Assembly (NCBI RefSeq): GCF_022369515.1
Contig: NZ_CP059724.1
Location: 1,798,001-1,862,000 of the forward strand
Direction: 5' to 3'
Source of the DNA: Paenibacillus sp. 19GGS1-52
GTDB lineage: Bacteria; Bacillota; Bacilli; Paenibacillales; Paenibacillaceae
Length of the DNA: 64,000 nucleotides
A program made the translations under genes and the position numbers. The notes below the pieces were generated by a model. That model worked only from the letters and a program-made list of their open reading frames with translations, did not search any database and was not told where the DNA came from. Below, one piece after another: positions 9,336 to 18,163 of the stretch. The number at the start of each line of letters is the position of its first letter. Positions within the stretch are counted from its first letter, which is position 1.

Positions 9336-11138
9336 TCAAGAAAAGAAAGCATGACTTCTACTTTCGTCCAGCAGCTTGGCATAATATCCACCTTGCTCAA
9401 ATAGTTCGCGTGGATGGCCTTTCTCTGCGATCCTACCCTCTTTCATGGCGATAATGAGATCGGCTCCGGCAATCGTGGATAGTCGGTGGGCGATGATCAG
9501 GGTAGTTCGCCCGTTCGCGATGTTGTCCACGGCTTGCTGGATCAGCTTTTCTGTATGGGTATCAATGTTGGCAGTCGCTTCGTCCAGGACGAATATAGCC
9601 GGATTATGGGCAATGGCTCTGGCGAAGGAAATTAGCTGCCGCTGGCCCGCGGATAGGGTGCTGCCCCGTTCGGTGACCGGTTCGGTAATCCCTGCCGGGA
9701 AATCCTTGACAAAAGAGTCGGCGCAGGAGGCTTGCAGCGCATATTGTACCGCTTCTTCGGCAATGTCATCGCCTAACGTGATGTTGTCGCGAATCGTGCC
9801 GGAGAACAGAAAGACCTCCTGGAGTACGACGGACACATTCCGCCGAAGATCGTCCAAACGGATATCGTTGATGTTTACTCCATCGATCAGAATTTCGCCT
9901 TTTTGCACCCGGTAGAAGCCATTGATCAGGCTGATAATGGTTGTTTTGCCTGCGCCGGTTTCACCGATGAATGCGGCGGTCTGCCCTTTTTTAATGACAA
10001 AGCTTACGTCCTTTAGCACCCAATCAGCATCGTTATAGGAGAACCATACATGTCGGAATTCAATGGTGCCGTTTAGGCGCTCCATGGGGAGTCCGCTATC
10101 CGTATCCTCCAAAGCATCTTCTTCATGGATTAACTCGAAAATACGTTCTGTAGAGACGAGTGCTGACTGTATGGAAGTATACTTGTCGGCAAGGTCGGCG
10201 ATAGGGGCGAAGAACTGCTTGATGTACGTTGTGAACGCATATAATACGCCGATCTGCAGCATGCCACCGGAGATTTTACCTACGCTGTACCAGACCAGAA
10301 TGGCAATCGCGAGACTCTGGAACATATCTGATGCGGGTTTGAGCACGCTGTTCAAGCGGACCTGGATCAGCGTTGTTGCGAAATATTGCCCGTTCAGCTT
10401 GAGGAATTGTTCTTCCTTCTCCTTTTCCGCACGGAAAATTTGAATTACTTTCATTCCGGAAATACTCTCGGCAATAAACCCGTTGATTCTACCAATGAAA
10501 TGTTTCATATAGAAAAAGTTCTTTTTGATTCTGTTCTTGATATAAAAGACGAGGAAGACGATCAATGGAATCACGGTGAAAGATACAAGCGTAAGTGATA
10601 GGCTCAGTGAAAGCATGATATAGACAATCCCGATCAGCAGCATAATATCTTTGACAAGGGTAATAAGAACATCCGTATAGAACTCGGTGATTTCGGATGT
10701 GTCATTGGTTGCCCGTGTGATGAGGCGGCCGGAGGAGGTGCGATCCAGGTACGGAAGCGGGAGTCGCTGGATGATCGAGAATACATTGACTCGCAGCTCG
10801 TGGACCAGACTTTGTCCCGCTTTGCCGACAATAAGTGCCTGGATATAAGAGGAAGCTCCGCCTGCCGCGGAAACTATTAGATACAAGAGCGCCAGACCGC
10901 CAATCGAATCGAGACCATGAGGAACAGAGCGGCCGATTAGAAAATGGTCGATCACCCGCTGCAGCAGCAGGGGCTGGATTAGGAAAGCCGCATTTACGAC
11001 AAAGACGCAGAGGCAAGCGAGCAACAGTTGAGGGGTGTAAGGCTTCGATAACCGCAGTAGCTCTTTCACCGCTCCTGCCGCGGCTTTTTTCTCAACTGGC
11101 TGGGAGCCCGTCTTCTTGCTGTGTAGTGTAAATATCAT
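9336..11138 (-). CDS. ABC exporter half, catalytic (BmrD/TM288-like)
   Basis: A fused membrane plus ATPase half-transporter of 600 residues. The six-helix exporter domain comes first, followed by the nucleotide-binding domain: Walker A GETGAGKTT, signature LSAGQRQ, Walker B FVLDEATANID with the catalytic Glu, and a switch His in IAHRLST. It overlaps the end of the upstream ABC gene by 47 bp, with its own GGGAGG site, so the two are co-translated and probably form a heterodimer. The partner has a degenerate Walker B. Likely role: export of a drug, lipid or peptide; substrate unknown. The operon is headed by a LacI-type regulator. Confidence 0.9.
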   Translation of the reverse strand: MIFTLHSKKTGSQPVEKKAAAGAVKELLRLSKPYTPQLLLACLCVFVVNAAFLIQPLLLQRVIDHFLIGRSVPHGLDSIGGLALLYLIVSAAGGASSYIQALIVGKAGQSLVHELRVNVFSIIQRLPLPYLDRTSSGRLITRATNDTSEITEFYTDVLITLVKDIMLLIGIVYIMLSLSLSLTLVSFTVIPLIVFLVFYIKNRIKKNFFYMKHFIGRINGFIAESISGMKVIQIFRAEKEKEEQFLKLNGQYFATTLIQVRLNSVLKPASDMFQSLAIAILVWYSVGKISGGMLQIGVLYAFTTYIKQFFAPIADLADKYTSIQSALVSTERIFELIHEEDALEDTDSGLPMERLNGTIEFRHVWFSYNDADWVLKDVSFVIKKGQTAAFIGETGAGKTTIISLINGFYRVQKGEILIDGVNINDIRLDDLRRNVSVVLQEVFLFSGTIRDNITLGDDIAEEAVQYALQASCADSFVKDFPAGITEPVTERGSTLSAGQRQLISFARAIAHNPAIFVLDEATANIDTHTEKLIQQAVDNIANGRTTLIIAHRLSTIAGADLIIAMKEGRIAEKGHPRELFEQGGYYAKLLDESRSHAFFS

Positions 11139-12831
11139 AATACATTCCTCCCTTCTTCAGCAGTTGTGCATGTGTTCCTCTTTCACGGATCAGACCTCTA
11201 TCGAGCACAATAATCTCATCGGCTTCCAGAATGGCCGAGATCCGGTGGGAGATGAGGATGTTGGTCTTGCCTTTCCGTGTTTGCCGCAAGCTGTTAAGGA
11301 TATGCCCTTCTGTGACGGCATCAACCGCGGACAGCGCATCGTCCAGAATTAGGACCGCAGGGTTCCTGATCAGTGCGCGAGCTATGGCCATCCGCTGTTT
11401 CTGGCCGCCGGAGAGGTTAACGCCACGTTCTCCCAGAATCGTGTCATATCCATCGGGGAACCCGTCGATACTGTCAGCGATAAGACTAAGCTGGGCCGCG
11501 TTCTCTACTTCGTCGTCGTTATAGTCGTCCTTGAAGAACACAATATTTTCTTTGACGGAGGCGGCAAATACAAAGGTCTCCTGTGGAACAAAGGCGAAGC
11601 TCTCCCGCAAAATATCCAGTGCATACTCGTTAATATCCTGGTTATCGAGTAGAATTTGTCCGGGTTCCACATTGTATAAACGGAACAATAAAGCGGCCAG
11701 CGTACTTTTGCCGGAGCCAGTTGGACCGATAATCCCTAAAGTATGGCCCTTTGGCAGCTGTAACGAAATATCCTGAAGAGCAGGGACCTCGGCTCCTTCA
11801 TATTGAAAGGTCAGATGGCGCAGCTCAATATTACCTGATGGTTGAATCCTCAGCGGATGCGGAATGTCGACAATATCCGGTTGGATGGATAGGATGTTTT
11901 GCAATCTTCCCAGAGAAGCCATGCCGCGCTGGAAGATCGTTACGACCCTTCCGATGGACACAATGGGACTGGCGATCAGACTTAAGTATCCATTGAAGGC
12001 GACAAAATCACCGATGCTAATACTTCCCCGCAGCACCATACGGCTTCCGAGGACCAGATTTAACACAAAACAGACTGCAAAGCCGAATTCAATTAAGGGT
12101 GGAAGCGCAGCGGAAACTTTGATGAGATCCATGTTCGATTGCAGCATACGGGAGCTTAGCCCGCTGAATTTCTCCATCTCCGAATGCTCCTGAACATACG
12201 CCTTGATTACCCGAATGCCAGATATGTTCTCCTGAACTCGGTCGGAGATTAACCCAAATTGCTCTTGAACGGTTCTGAACCGCATCTGGATCTTACGACC
12301 GGTGAACAGCATAAGTACGATAATAAGCGGCAGAGGGGATAACGTTATAAGTGTTAGGCGGACATCTACCGTGGCAAACATGAAGTAAATGGAGGAGAGG
12401 CAGAGGACGATTCCGTTAAAAGACATCGCGGTTGCTGGGCCAAAGGTCATGCGGACGGCGGAAATGTCGTTGATGGCGTAAGCGATCAGATCCCCGGTTT
12501 TGCGTGTGTTGTAGAAAGAGGGAGAGAGCTTTAACATATGCCGGAATAGTTCTTCCCGATAAAAGCATTCCAGATTACGCGCGTTCGCGATAATCATATT
12601 TCTCCAGAGGAAGGTGCAGACAAAGGCGCCAACGGCGATGAGCGCCATCCACGCCACCAGTATTAGCACTTGCCGGGTTTCAAAACGGCTTTCTTTCATC
12701 AGATCAACGGCACTGCCAAGCAATTTGGGGAACAGCGTCTGAACAAAAGAAGCAGCGAACATAAACATAAAACCGGCTGCGTAACTATATTTGTGATCTT
12801 TGAAGAAACGCAGCAAGACAGAAGATTTCAT
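11092..12831 (-). CDS. ABC exporter half with degenerate Walker B (BmrC/TM287-like)
   Basis: A 579-residue exporter half-transporter. The six-helix membrane domain is followed by an ATPase with Walker A GPTGSGKSTL and signature LSGGQKQR. Walker B reads LILDDALSAVD, so the catalytic Glu is replaced by Asp. That substitution marks the non-catalytic site of heterodimeric exporters such as TM287/288 and BmrCD. The start is set at 12831 (MKSSVLLRFFKDH) because AAAGGTGG lies just upstream; a longer frame reaching 12972 overlaps the regulator gene and is unlikely. The next gene encodes the catalytic partner. Confidence 0.9.
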   Translation of the reverse strand: MKSSVLLRFFKDHKYSYAAGFMFMFAASFVQTLFPKLLGSAVDLMKESRFETRQVLILVAWMALIAVGAFVCTFLWRNMIIANARNLECFYREELFRHMLKLSPSFYNTRKTGDLIAYAINDISAVRMTFGPATAMSFNGIVLCLSSIYFMFATVDVRLTLITLSPLPLIIVLMLFTGRKIQMRFRTVQEQFGLISDRVQENISGIRVIKAYVQEHSEMEKFSGLSSRMLQSNMDLIKVSAALPPLIEFGFAVCFVLNLVLGSRMVLRGSISIGDFVAFNGYLSLIASPIVSIGRVVTIFQRGMASLGRLQNILSIQPDIVDIPHPLRIQPSGNIELRHLTFQYEGAEVPALQDISLQLPKGHTLGIIGPTGSGKSTLAALLFRLYNVEPGQILLDNQDINEYALDILRESFAFVPQETFVFAASVKENIVFFKDDYNDDEVENAAQLSLIADSIDGFPDGYDTILGERGVNLSGGQKQRMAIARALIRNPAVLILDDALSAVDAVTEGHILNSLRQTRKGKTNILISHRISAILEADEIIVLDRGLIRERGTHAQLLKKGGMYYDIYTTQQEDGLPAS

Positions 12832-12857
12832 TACAATTCCACCTTTAAACCCGTATG

Positions 12858-13847
12858 TCATAACACGCGTACAGATTCTCTTTCCACAAGAGTGCTTAAT
12901 ACAGCAATATTCACTGATGGCTGTTCGGGAGCGGCAAGACGTTGCAGCAATGTTGAGACGACCGTATGGCAAGAATATTCAATATTTAAATCCATGGTGG
13001 TCAGCGGGGGCTGTGAGAAAGCCGAGACTTCCGTATTTCCACTGCTGAGAATCGAAACATCTTCTGGAACCTTAATGTTCTGCTCATTGAGCACCCGCAT
13101 CAGCTCGACGGCAGTGAAATCATGATCACATATAAAAGCGGTTGGCAACAGGCCGCCCGTAATCAGATCGGACAACCTCGAACGGAAATGTTCGTCCACC
13201 TCAAAAAACAACGATTCATTTACAGGCAGACCCTGCTCTTCCAGTGCGGAAGTAATACCGGTCAGCTTCTCCTTATTCCGATAAAAGCTGCGTTTGCCGA
13301 TAAAACCGATCCGGGTATGGCCTCTATCCATCAAATACTTGCATTGTTTGTAGCCGGTGTTGAGGAAACTGAACCATACGCTGTCGTAATCATAAGCTGG
13401 TGAATAGCCAGTAAAAAAAATAAGGCTACGTATATTTTCATTAATTAAAGCGACGTAATCCAGATTGAAACTGCCGATAAAAATAACTCCATCGAACTTG
13501 AAGCCTTTACTCAACCGGTAAGGAAGAATCAGCTTATTCTGGTTCTCCTTGTCGAGAAATTCTATGCTGTAATCGGTATCTGCTTTTTGCAACGCCTGCT
13601 CAATTCCCTGCACCATGTAGCTGAAATTACTGTTATCATGCTCATAAGGTTTCTGATGCAGCACCAGAATACGGGGCGAAGCCTTTTTCTTAAGCTTGAT
13701 GTAGCCCATTTCTGCCGCTTTCTCCACAATCTTCAGCTTTAGATCGTCGCTGATTCCAGGTTGCCCGGTTAAAGCTCTGCTAATGGATACTGGCGATAGG
13801 CCCATTGCTTTGGCAATATGTGTGATCGTTACTTTTTTAGTTTTCAG
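12858..13847 (-). CDS. LacI-family regulator with a probable CTG start
   Basis: A LacI/GalR regulator: an N-terminal helix-turn-helix and a periplasmic-binding-like effector domain ending near VERESVRVL. The first ATG (13805) starts at MGLSPVSISRAL and would cut off the first recognition helix. The frame stays open upstream and encodes KTKKVTITHIAKA, the missing half of the HTH. The best start is CTG at 13847, 6 nt after GGGGGG, giving 329 residues. It sits 26 bp before the ABC exporter pair on the same strand, so it probably controls that operon. The start codon is inference. Confidence 0.85.
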   Translation of the reverse strand: MKTKKVTITHIAKAMGLSPVSISRALTGQPGISDDLKLKIVEKAAEMGYIKLKKKASPRILVLHQKPYEHDNSNFSYMVQGIEQALQKADTDYSIEFLDKENQNKLILPYRLSKGFKFDGVIFIGSFNLDYVALINENIRSLIFFTGYSPAYDYDSVWFSFLNTGYKQCKYLMDRGHTRIGFIGKRSFYRNKEKLTGITSALEEQGLPVNESLFFEVDEHFRSRLSDLITGGLLPTAFICDHDFTAVELMRVLNEQNIKVPEDVSILSSGNTEVSAFSQPPLTTMDLNIEYSCHTVVSTLLQRLAAPEQPSVNIAVLSTLVERESVRVL

Positions 13848-13878
13848 AATAATCCCCCCGATTCACTTTGTTCCTGTT

Positions 13879-13907
13879 ATTATAATCATCTATTAAGCGA
13901 TGATCAA
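13879..13907 (-). promoter_or_regulatory. Sigma-A promoter of the LacI-ABC operon
   Basis: On the minus strand, TTGATC (13907-13902) and a perfect TATAAT (13884-13879) are 17 bp apart. Transcription would start near 13872, about 25 nt before the proposed CTG start codon. Confidence 0.65.
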
Positions 13908-13914
13908 CGAAAAT

Positions 13915-13985
13915 AATTACGTAAATTAACTTAATTATTAACGTAAAAAATATAAATGAAATTTTTTTAGTTCCAAAACGTAAAT
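13915..13985. promoter_or_regulatory. Cluster of three ACGTAA motifs (candidate LacI operators)
   Basis: ATTACGTAAAT, TTAACGTAAAA and AAAACGTAAAT have their central CG at 13920, 13942 and 13979. A central CG is typical of LacI-family operators. They lie just upstream of the -35 of the LacI gene and also upstream of the divergent sigma gene. Part of the third runs into an AAATAGAGGGAA stretch like the repeat near leuS. Confidence 0.4.
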
Positions 13986-14040
13986 AGAGGGAACTTTTTA
14001 CAACTTCGGAAGTCTTATTGGGCAAGAGGTGAGGAGACAT

Positions 14041-14580
14041 ATGCCAAGCGATGAGTTGCAGTATGCAGCAGCATACGCGCCCGTGATCACACTGCGGGAA
14101 ATGATGGATACATACGGATCGGATGTGTGGAATTATGCTTACTTCCTAACCCGCAGCCGAGAGCAAGCGAATGATATCAGCCAAGATGTGTTCCTGAAGG
14201 CCTATCGGAATATTGGAAAATACCGTGGTCAGTCTTCCGTGAAGACTTGGCTGCTGACGATTACCAGAAATACGGCCTTCAGCTGGAGCAAAAACAGCTT
14301 TTGGCGCAGATTCATAACGCTTGGTAATCAGCCCCTAGCAGTCAATGCACCTTCTGCAGAACAAGAGGCGCTCGGCAACCAATATGCCAATCGGATCTGG
14401 GAGATCATTATGGAGCTTCCGGACAAAAACAGAGAGGTGCTGGTGCTAGATCTCCAGCACGGTCTGTCCATCGCTGAAATGTCCGGACTGCTGGGTATCG
14501 CCCAAGGGACGGTGAAATCACGTTTGGCCCGGGCCAGAGACAAGGTTAGAAAGATCATCGAGGAGGAGGAGAGGGAATGA
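14041..14580 (+). CDS. ECF RNA polymerase sigma factor
   Basis: An extracytoplasmic-function sigma factor of 179 residues. Region 2 is visible as YAYFLTRSREQANDISQDVF plus KAYRNIGKYRG, then VKTWLLTITRN. Region 4 is a C-terminal HTH (LPDKNREVLVLDLQHGLSIA followed by GIAQGTVKSRLARARDKVR). ATG 14041 follows GAGGTGAGGAGA. An in-frame GTG 12 nt upstream overlaps that site and is less likely. The stop overlaps the start of the next gene by 4 nt (ATGA), a sign of translational coupling to a membrane partner that is probably its regulator. Confidence 0.9.
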   Translation: MPSDELQYAAAYAPVITLREMMDTYGSDVWNYAYFLTRSREQANDISQDVFLKAYRNIGKYRGQSSVKTWLLTITRNTAFSWSKNSFWRRFITLGNQPLAVNAPSAEQEALGNQYANRIWEIIMELPDKNREVLVLDLQHGLSIAEMSGLLGIAQGTVKSRLARARDKVRKIIEEEERE

Positions 14581-15644
14581 AGCGCAGAACAGATGAAGAG
14601 AACCGCGTAATGATTGGGCAGACGGATTGGTATGCGCGGGCAGGCAAGCGGCCGTTCCGTGAAGATGGCTTCACCTTCGAGCTAATGACGCAGATTGAAC
14701 AAGCAGCAACAGCAGGCTCAATGAAGACACATAAGCGATTCCGTGTACGCAAAAGTTTTGTTTTTACTGGGCTGGCAACGCTCTTTCTATTAGGTACTCT
14801 GATTTGGCCGTTCCGTGAATGGCGTAATGGACATCTCGCCTCATCACCGTTAACCCCATTTCAGGCCGCCGCTCCAATGCCTACTGTTACGCCAACCGCA
14901 ACAGGTAAGGAATACGTACCACCCATTGGTTCAGCGGAGTTTGAGTTTAGCGGTATGAAGTATTATATGCCTCTGCCACTGGATAGAGATAAAGGGAGAT
15001 CTTATGCCGCTGAAACCTCGGCGGGTATTATCTGGTCACCGGCTCCGCCAATGGTCAATTACTTGAAGCCCAAATATACACATCCAACTGAACCATATTC
15101 TCTGTATTTGAGTCCTAAGGATCAGCCAGAGCTTTCGGCAACAACAGCACTCAGGGTGTATACTTATCCGCTTTATGCGGGTGGAGCCCAGTCTTATTAT
15201 AATTTAGGGTCAATTTATGGTGCTGGAAATTATGCGTTGATAATAACAAACACTTTCACTATAGGCACTGATAAAAGTACGGATACGGAACTATCTGTGG
15301 TTGATACCAAAAAGGTAACAGCGAGTAAGGTTGTAGTGCCTAAAAAATTGCTTACTTTGGATTACTCACTCAGTCTGTACAGGTCTTATATCGCTATTGA
15401 TAAGCGGAATGAAGAGCTCTTGCTTGTCTATTACACCGATGACAAGAAAGGTGGCTTTGATCAGCATGCCAAGCTGTATGATCTGGAATCGGGGCATATA
15501 CAGCTGCTTCAATCTGTAATTAGAATTGATATTAATGGAACTGCAGAAACTGTTATTTACAGAGTGAAAGGTGAGAAGCGTACAGCGGAGATGGCTCTGA
15601 AAATAGGCCGGCAATGGTACCTTGATTATTTTGAACAGCAATGA
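14577..15644 (+). CDS. Membrane protein coupled to ECF sigma, probable anti-sigma factor
   Basis: A 355-residue protein with a cytosolic N-terminus of about 57 residues, one membrane segment (about 59-78, VFTGLATLFLLGTLIWP) and a large outside domain of about 270 residues. No zinc-binding HxxxCxxC anti-sigma motif is visible, and I do not recognise the outer domain. The ATGA overlap with the sigma gene and the topology fit an anti-sigma or signal-sensing partner. The anti-sigma role is inference from context only. Confidence 0.7.
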   Translation: MKRRTDEENRVMIGQTDWYARAGKRPFREDGFTFELMTQIEQAATAGSMKTHKRFRVRKSFVFTGLATLFLLGTLIWPFREWRNGHLASSPLTPFQAAAPMPTVTPTATGKEYVPPIGSAEFEFSGMKYYMPLPLDRDKGRSYAAETSAGIIWSPAPPMVNYLKPKYTHPTEPYSLYLSPKDQPELSATTALRVYTYPLYAGGAQSYYNLGSIYGAGNYALIITNTFTIGTDKSTDTELSVVDTKKVTASKVVVPKKLLTLDYSLSLYRSYIAIDKRNEELLLVYYTDDKKGGFDQHAKLYDLESGHIQLLQSVIRIDINGTAETVIYRVKGEKRTAEMALKIGRQWYLDYFEQQ

Positions 15645-15741
15645 GGCGGTTTATCTTTACTTTTTCGGTAGATAATTTACTAAAAAAAAGCTATACTTTT
15701 TGATAAAGTGTTTTTCTTTAGAGAAGAGTGGAGCGGAAGAG

Positions 15742-16758
15742 ATGAAAAAGCTGACAATTGAAGATGTTGCCCAAAAGGCGGGAGTGTCGAAGAGTACAGT
15801 CTCGCAATTTTTGAATAAACGGTATAAATATATGAGCGAAGCGACGAGGAATCGGATTGCTGCGGTGATTGAGGAACTGAATTATAAGCCTAACGGTCTG
15901 GCGCGCAGTCTGAAGCAGAATCGTACGCATATGGTGGGCATCATTGTCGCTAATATCGACTATTCGCTGTCGATCCAATGTATCCGGGCGATTGAGAATG
16001 AGCTGCAGCGCCACGGAATACAGGTGATTATTTGCAATGCGGACGAGAATGCGGAAAAAGAGGAAACTTACGTGGAAACGTTGGTAGCTCGTCAGGTGGA
16101 CGGTTTGATCATTTTCCCGACAGGTAATAATCCGTCTGCCTACAGCCGACTAATCGAAGCCCAATATCCGCTTGTGTTTATGGACCGGCTTGTTGAAGGT
16201 GTAACTACGCAGAGTCTGCTGCTGGATAATGAAATGGCGGTTAAGATTGGGATTGGAGAGCTGGTGCGGTATGGTCATGAACGAATTGCGCTGGTTACCC
16301 TTCCGCTGGGAGAGCATGGAATAACGCCTCGCAAAGAGCGAATAAGCGGATACAAGAAGGCGATGGAGGAGGCGGGCCTTACTCTGCACGACGGATATGT
16401 ATGCAGTGTGCCAAAAGAAGAATTGGCGGCCGAATTGGAACGTCTCTTGGGACTGCCACAGCCACCAACCGCACTGCTGGCTGCGAATGATATCGCCCTG
16501 GCAGAAATATTGAAATATGCGAACCGCAGATCAATCGCCATTCCAAATCAGCTGTCGGTCATTGGAATTGATGATGCGGAGTTCGCCCATATTTATAATC
16601 CGGTGATTACGACGATCCGCCAGCCGGCGTATGAGATGGGAATGCAGGCTGCCAAGATTATGCTTTCCTGCATTGAGGATAATGGCTCCTATGTACCTAT
16701 TACCTACCGCTTCCCTCCGTCATTACAGCAAGGACAATCCGTGAAATCGCCTCAATAG
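15742..16758 (+). CDS. kdgR: LacI-family regulator, probable KdgR
   Basis: A LacI/GalR repressor of 338 residues. The N-terminal HTH reads LTIEDVAQKAGVSKSTVSQF with the LNYKPNGLARSLK hinge region, followed by a sugar-binding-like effector domain. It starts at ATG 15742 after GGAGCGGAAGAG; an upstream in-frame start at 15700 lacks a site. It is adjacent to kdgK (convergent) and close to kdgA, matching the kdgR-kdgK-kdgA grouping of Bacillus. That is the main reason for the KdgR name. It probably senses 2-keto-3-deoxygluconate and represses the kdg genes; candidate operators are listed separately. Confidence 0.8.
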   Translation: MKKLTIEDVAQKAGVSKSTVSQFLNKRYKYMSEATRNRIAAVIEELNYKPNGLARSLKQNRTHMVGIIVANIDYSLSIQCIRAIENELQRHGIQVIICNADENAEKEETYVETLVARQVDGLIIFPTGNNPSAYSRLIEAQYPLVFMDRLVEGVTTQSLLLDNEMAVKIGIGELVRYGHERIALVTLPLGEHGITPRKERISGYKKAMEEAGLTLHDGYVCSVPKEELAAELERLLGLPQPPTALLAANDIALAEILKYANRRSIAIPNQLSVIGIDDAEFAHIYNPVITTIRQPAYEMGMQAAKIMLSCIEDNGSYVPITYRFPPSLQQGQSVKSPQ

Positions 16759-16763
16759 AGGTG

Positions 16764-16777
16764 ATAAAACGTTTTAT
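16764..16777. promoter_or_regulatory. Palindrome ATAAAACGTTTTAT, candidate KdgR operator
   Basis: A perfect 14 bp palindrome with central CG, 6 bp after the kdgR stop. It fits the pattern ATAAA-N4-TTTAT seen at the kdgK and kdgA promoters. Its position between two convergent genes is odd for an operator; an auxiliary looping site is possible. Confidence 0.45.
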
Positions 16778-16818
16778 TAGTTTACAAAGAACGAGAAATA
16801 TTTGATTGCAGAATAAAC

Positions 16819-16862
16819 AAAAAACCAGTCGAACACTTATGTGTCCTTGGCTGGTTTTTTAG
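16819..16862. terminator. Bidirectional terminator between kdgR and kdgK
   Basis: AAAAAACCAG (16819-16828) pairs with CTGGTTTTTT (16851-16860), with an inner ACAC/GTGT pairing. It has T runs on both strands and serves the two convergent genes. Confidence 0.85.
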
Positions 16863-16904
16863 TCTGTATCTACACTCTTTTAGGAATAGCTTTGTTGCTA
16901 ACTT

Positions 16905-17855
16905 CTATACTTCCTGGTTCATAAATTTCGCTAGACCTTCGCGGGTTGGCAGGCCATCCATGTCGCCAGGGGACATAACCGCTAAAGCGCCGATGGCATT
17001 ACCGCGTTTCACGGCTTCAGCTACCGGAAGCTTCTCAAGCATGGCGCTGATAACTCCGACAGCAAACCCATCGCCAGCACCCACAGTATCAATAACCTCT
17101 TCAACTTTGAAGCCCTGTACATATCCTTCTTGTTCGGAGGTTTTGTAATAAGCACCTTCAGGACCGAGCTTGATTACAACGAGGGAAGCACCACGCGCCA
17201 GATAATAGGCGGCGATTTCTTCTGGCGTGTCCAGTCCGGTGAGAATTCTACCTTCGCTAAGTCCAGGCAAGAACCAGTCACAGCGAGTAGCCAGATCATT
17301 AATGGTATTCACCATCGTTTCAGTATCAGGCCACAAGGTTGGACGCAGGTTAGGGTCGAGGGAGACCGTTTTCCCGTTGCTTTTCATAAAGTCCATTGCG
17401 TGAATGGAGAACTCATGACAGTTCTTCGAGAGTGCGGACGAGATGCTTGTTACGTGCAGGTGTCCAGCGGAAGCGAAATAGGATTCATCAAAATCAGTCA
17501 AGCTGAGCTTGGAGGCAGCGGAATTTTTGCGGAAATACTCCACCTTGGGATCGCCGCTTAGTACCTTCGATTTGATCAACATGCCTGTAGAATACTCATT
17601 TGTATAAGTAATACTCTCTGTATTTATATTCTCTTTGTTCATAGCTTGAGCAATAAATTCCCCGAAATTGTCTTTACCAAGCTTGGTAACATATCCAGTT
17701 GGGTGTTCCAGACGGGACAAGCCTGTAGCTACGTTACTCTCAGCACCTGCAAGCGCCTTGGAGAATGAAAATACCTCAGACAAGGGTCCAGGCTCATTCG
17801 CATAAAACATGGCCATTGCCTCTCCAAAAGTAACAGCATCTAAATGTTTACTCAT
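16905..17855 (-). CDS. kdgK: 2-keto-3-deoxygluconate kinase
   Basis: A PfkB-family sugar kinase of 316 residues that phosphorylates 2-keto-3-deoxygluconate to KDPG with ATP. Visible family features: an N-terminal substrate region (TFGEAMAMF ... AGAESNVATGLSRL), and near the C-terminus the anion-hole motif DTVGAGDGFAVG, which contains the catalytic Asp. The ATG start is preceded by TAGGAGGAAATT. It lies divergent from kdgA with a 384 bp regulatory region between them. The product feeds KdgA. Assignment to KDG rather than another keto-sugar rests on this pairing. Confidence 0.9.
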   Translation of the reverse strand: MSKHLDAVTFGEAMAMFYANEPGPLSEVFSFSKALAGAESNVATGLSRLEHPTGYVTKLGKDNFGEFIAQAMNKENINTESITYTNEYSTGMLIKSKVLSGDPKVEYFRKNSAASKLSLTDFDESYFASAGHLHVTSISSALSKNCHEFSIHAMDFMKSNGKTVSLDPNLRPTLWPDTETMVNTINDLATRCDWFLPGLSEGRILTGLDTPEEIAAYYLARGASLVVIKLGPEGAYYKTSEQEGYVQGFKVEEVIDTVGAGDGFAVGVISAMLEKLPVAEAVKRGNAIGALAVMSPGDMDGLPTREGLAKFMNQEV

Positions 17856-17922
17856 ATTAATTTCCTCCTAAATTTTACTCTGCTTAAGTTTTGTGGCCTA
17901 CGCTTTAGTTTTAGAACATACT

Positions 17923-17942
17923 AGTATAAAATAGTTTATACT
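17923..17942. promoter_or_regulatory. Inverted repeat AGTATAAA-N4-TTTATACT at the kdgK promoter
   Basis: Perfect 8 bp arms (17923-17930 and 17935-17942) with a 4 nt spacer. On the minus strand it lies downstream of a plausible kdgK promoter (TTGTAC, 17 bp, TAATTT), in the early transcribed region. The core ATAAA-N4-TTTAT is shared with the sites at 18164-18187 and 16764-16777. Confidence 0.6.
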
Positions 17943-18103
17943 TTGAAATTATCATATAAATCGGTTTTGTACAATAAGACATTGCTTATTACACAAAATT
18001 AACTTGTGTTCTGAATATTGATTTAATTTATATAATTCCTTTATATATAAGGGGTTATAAGGATTTTTCTATAAATAAATCAACATGTTCACATAAAAAT
18101 ATA

Positions 18104-18132
18104 TTGACTGTTGACGACATTATTATTACTAT
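18104..18132 (+). promoter_or_regulatory. Candidate kdgA promoter
   Basis: TTGACT (18104-18109) and TACTAT (18127-18132) are 17 bp apart. A second TTGACG lies at 18111. The rest of the 384 bp divergent region is AT-rich and has no ORF. Confidence 0.5.
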
Positions 18133-18163
18133 TTCAGTAGTGGTATTAACTTGTTGTTAGTAA

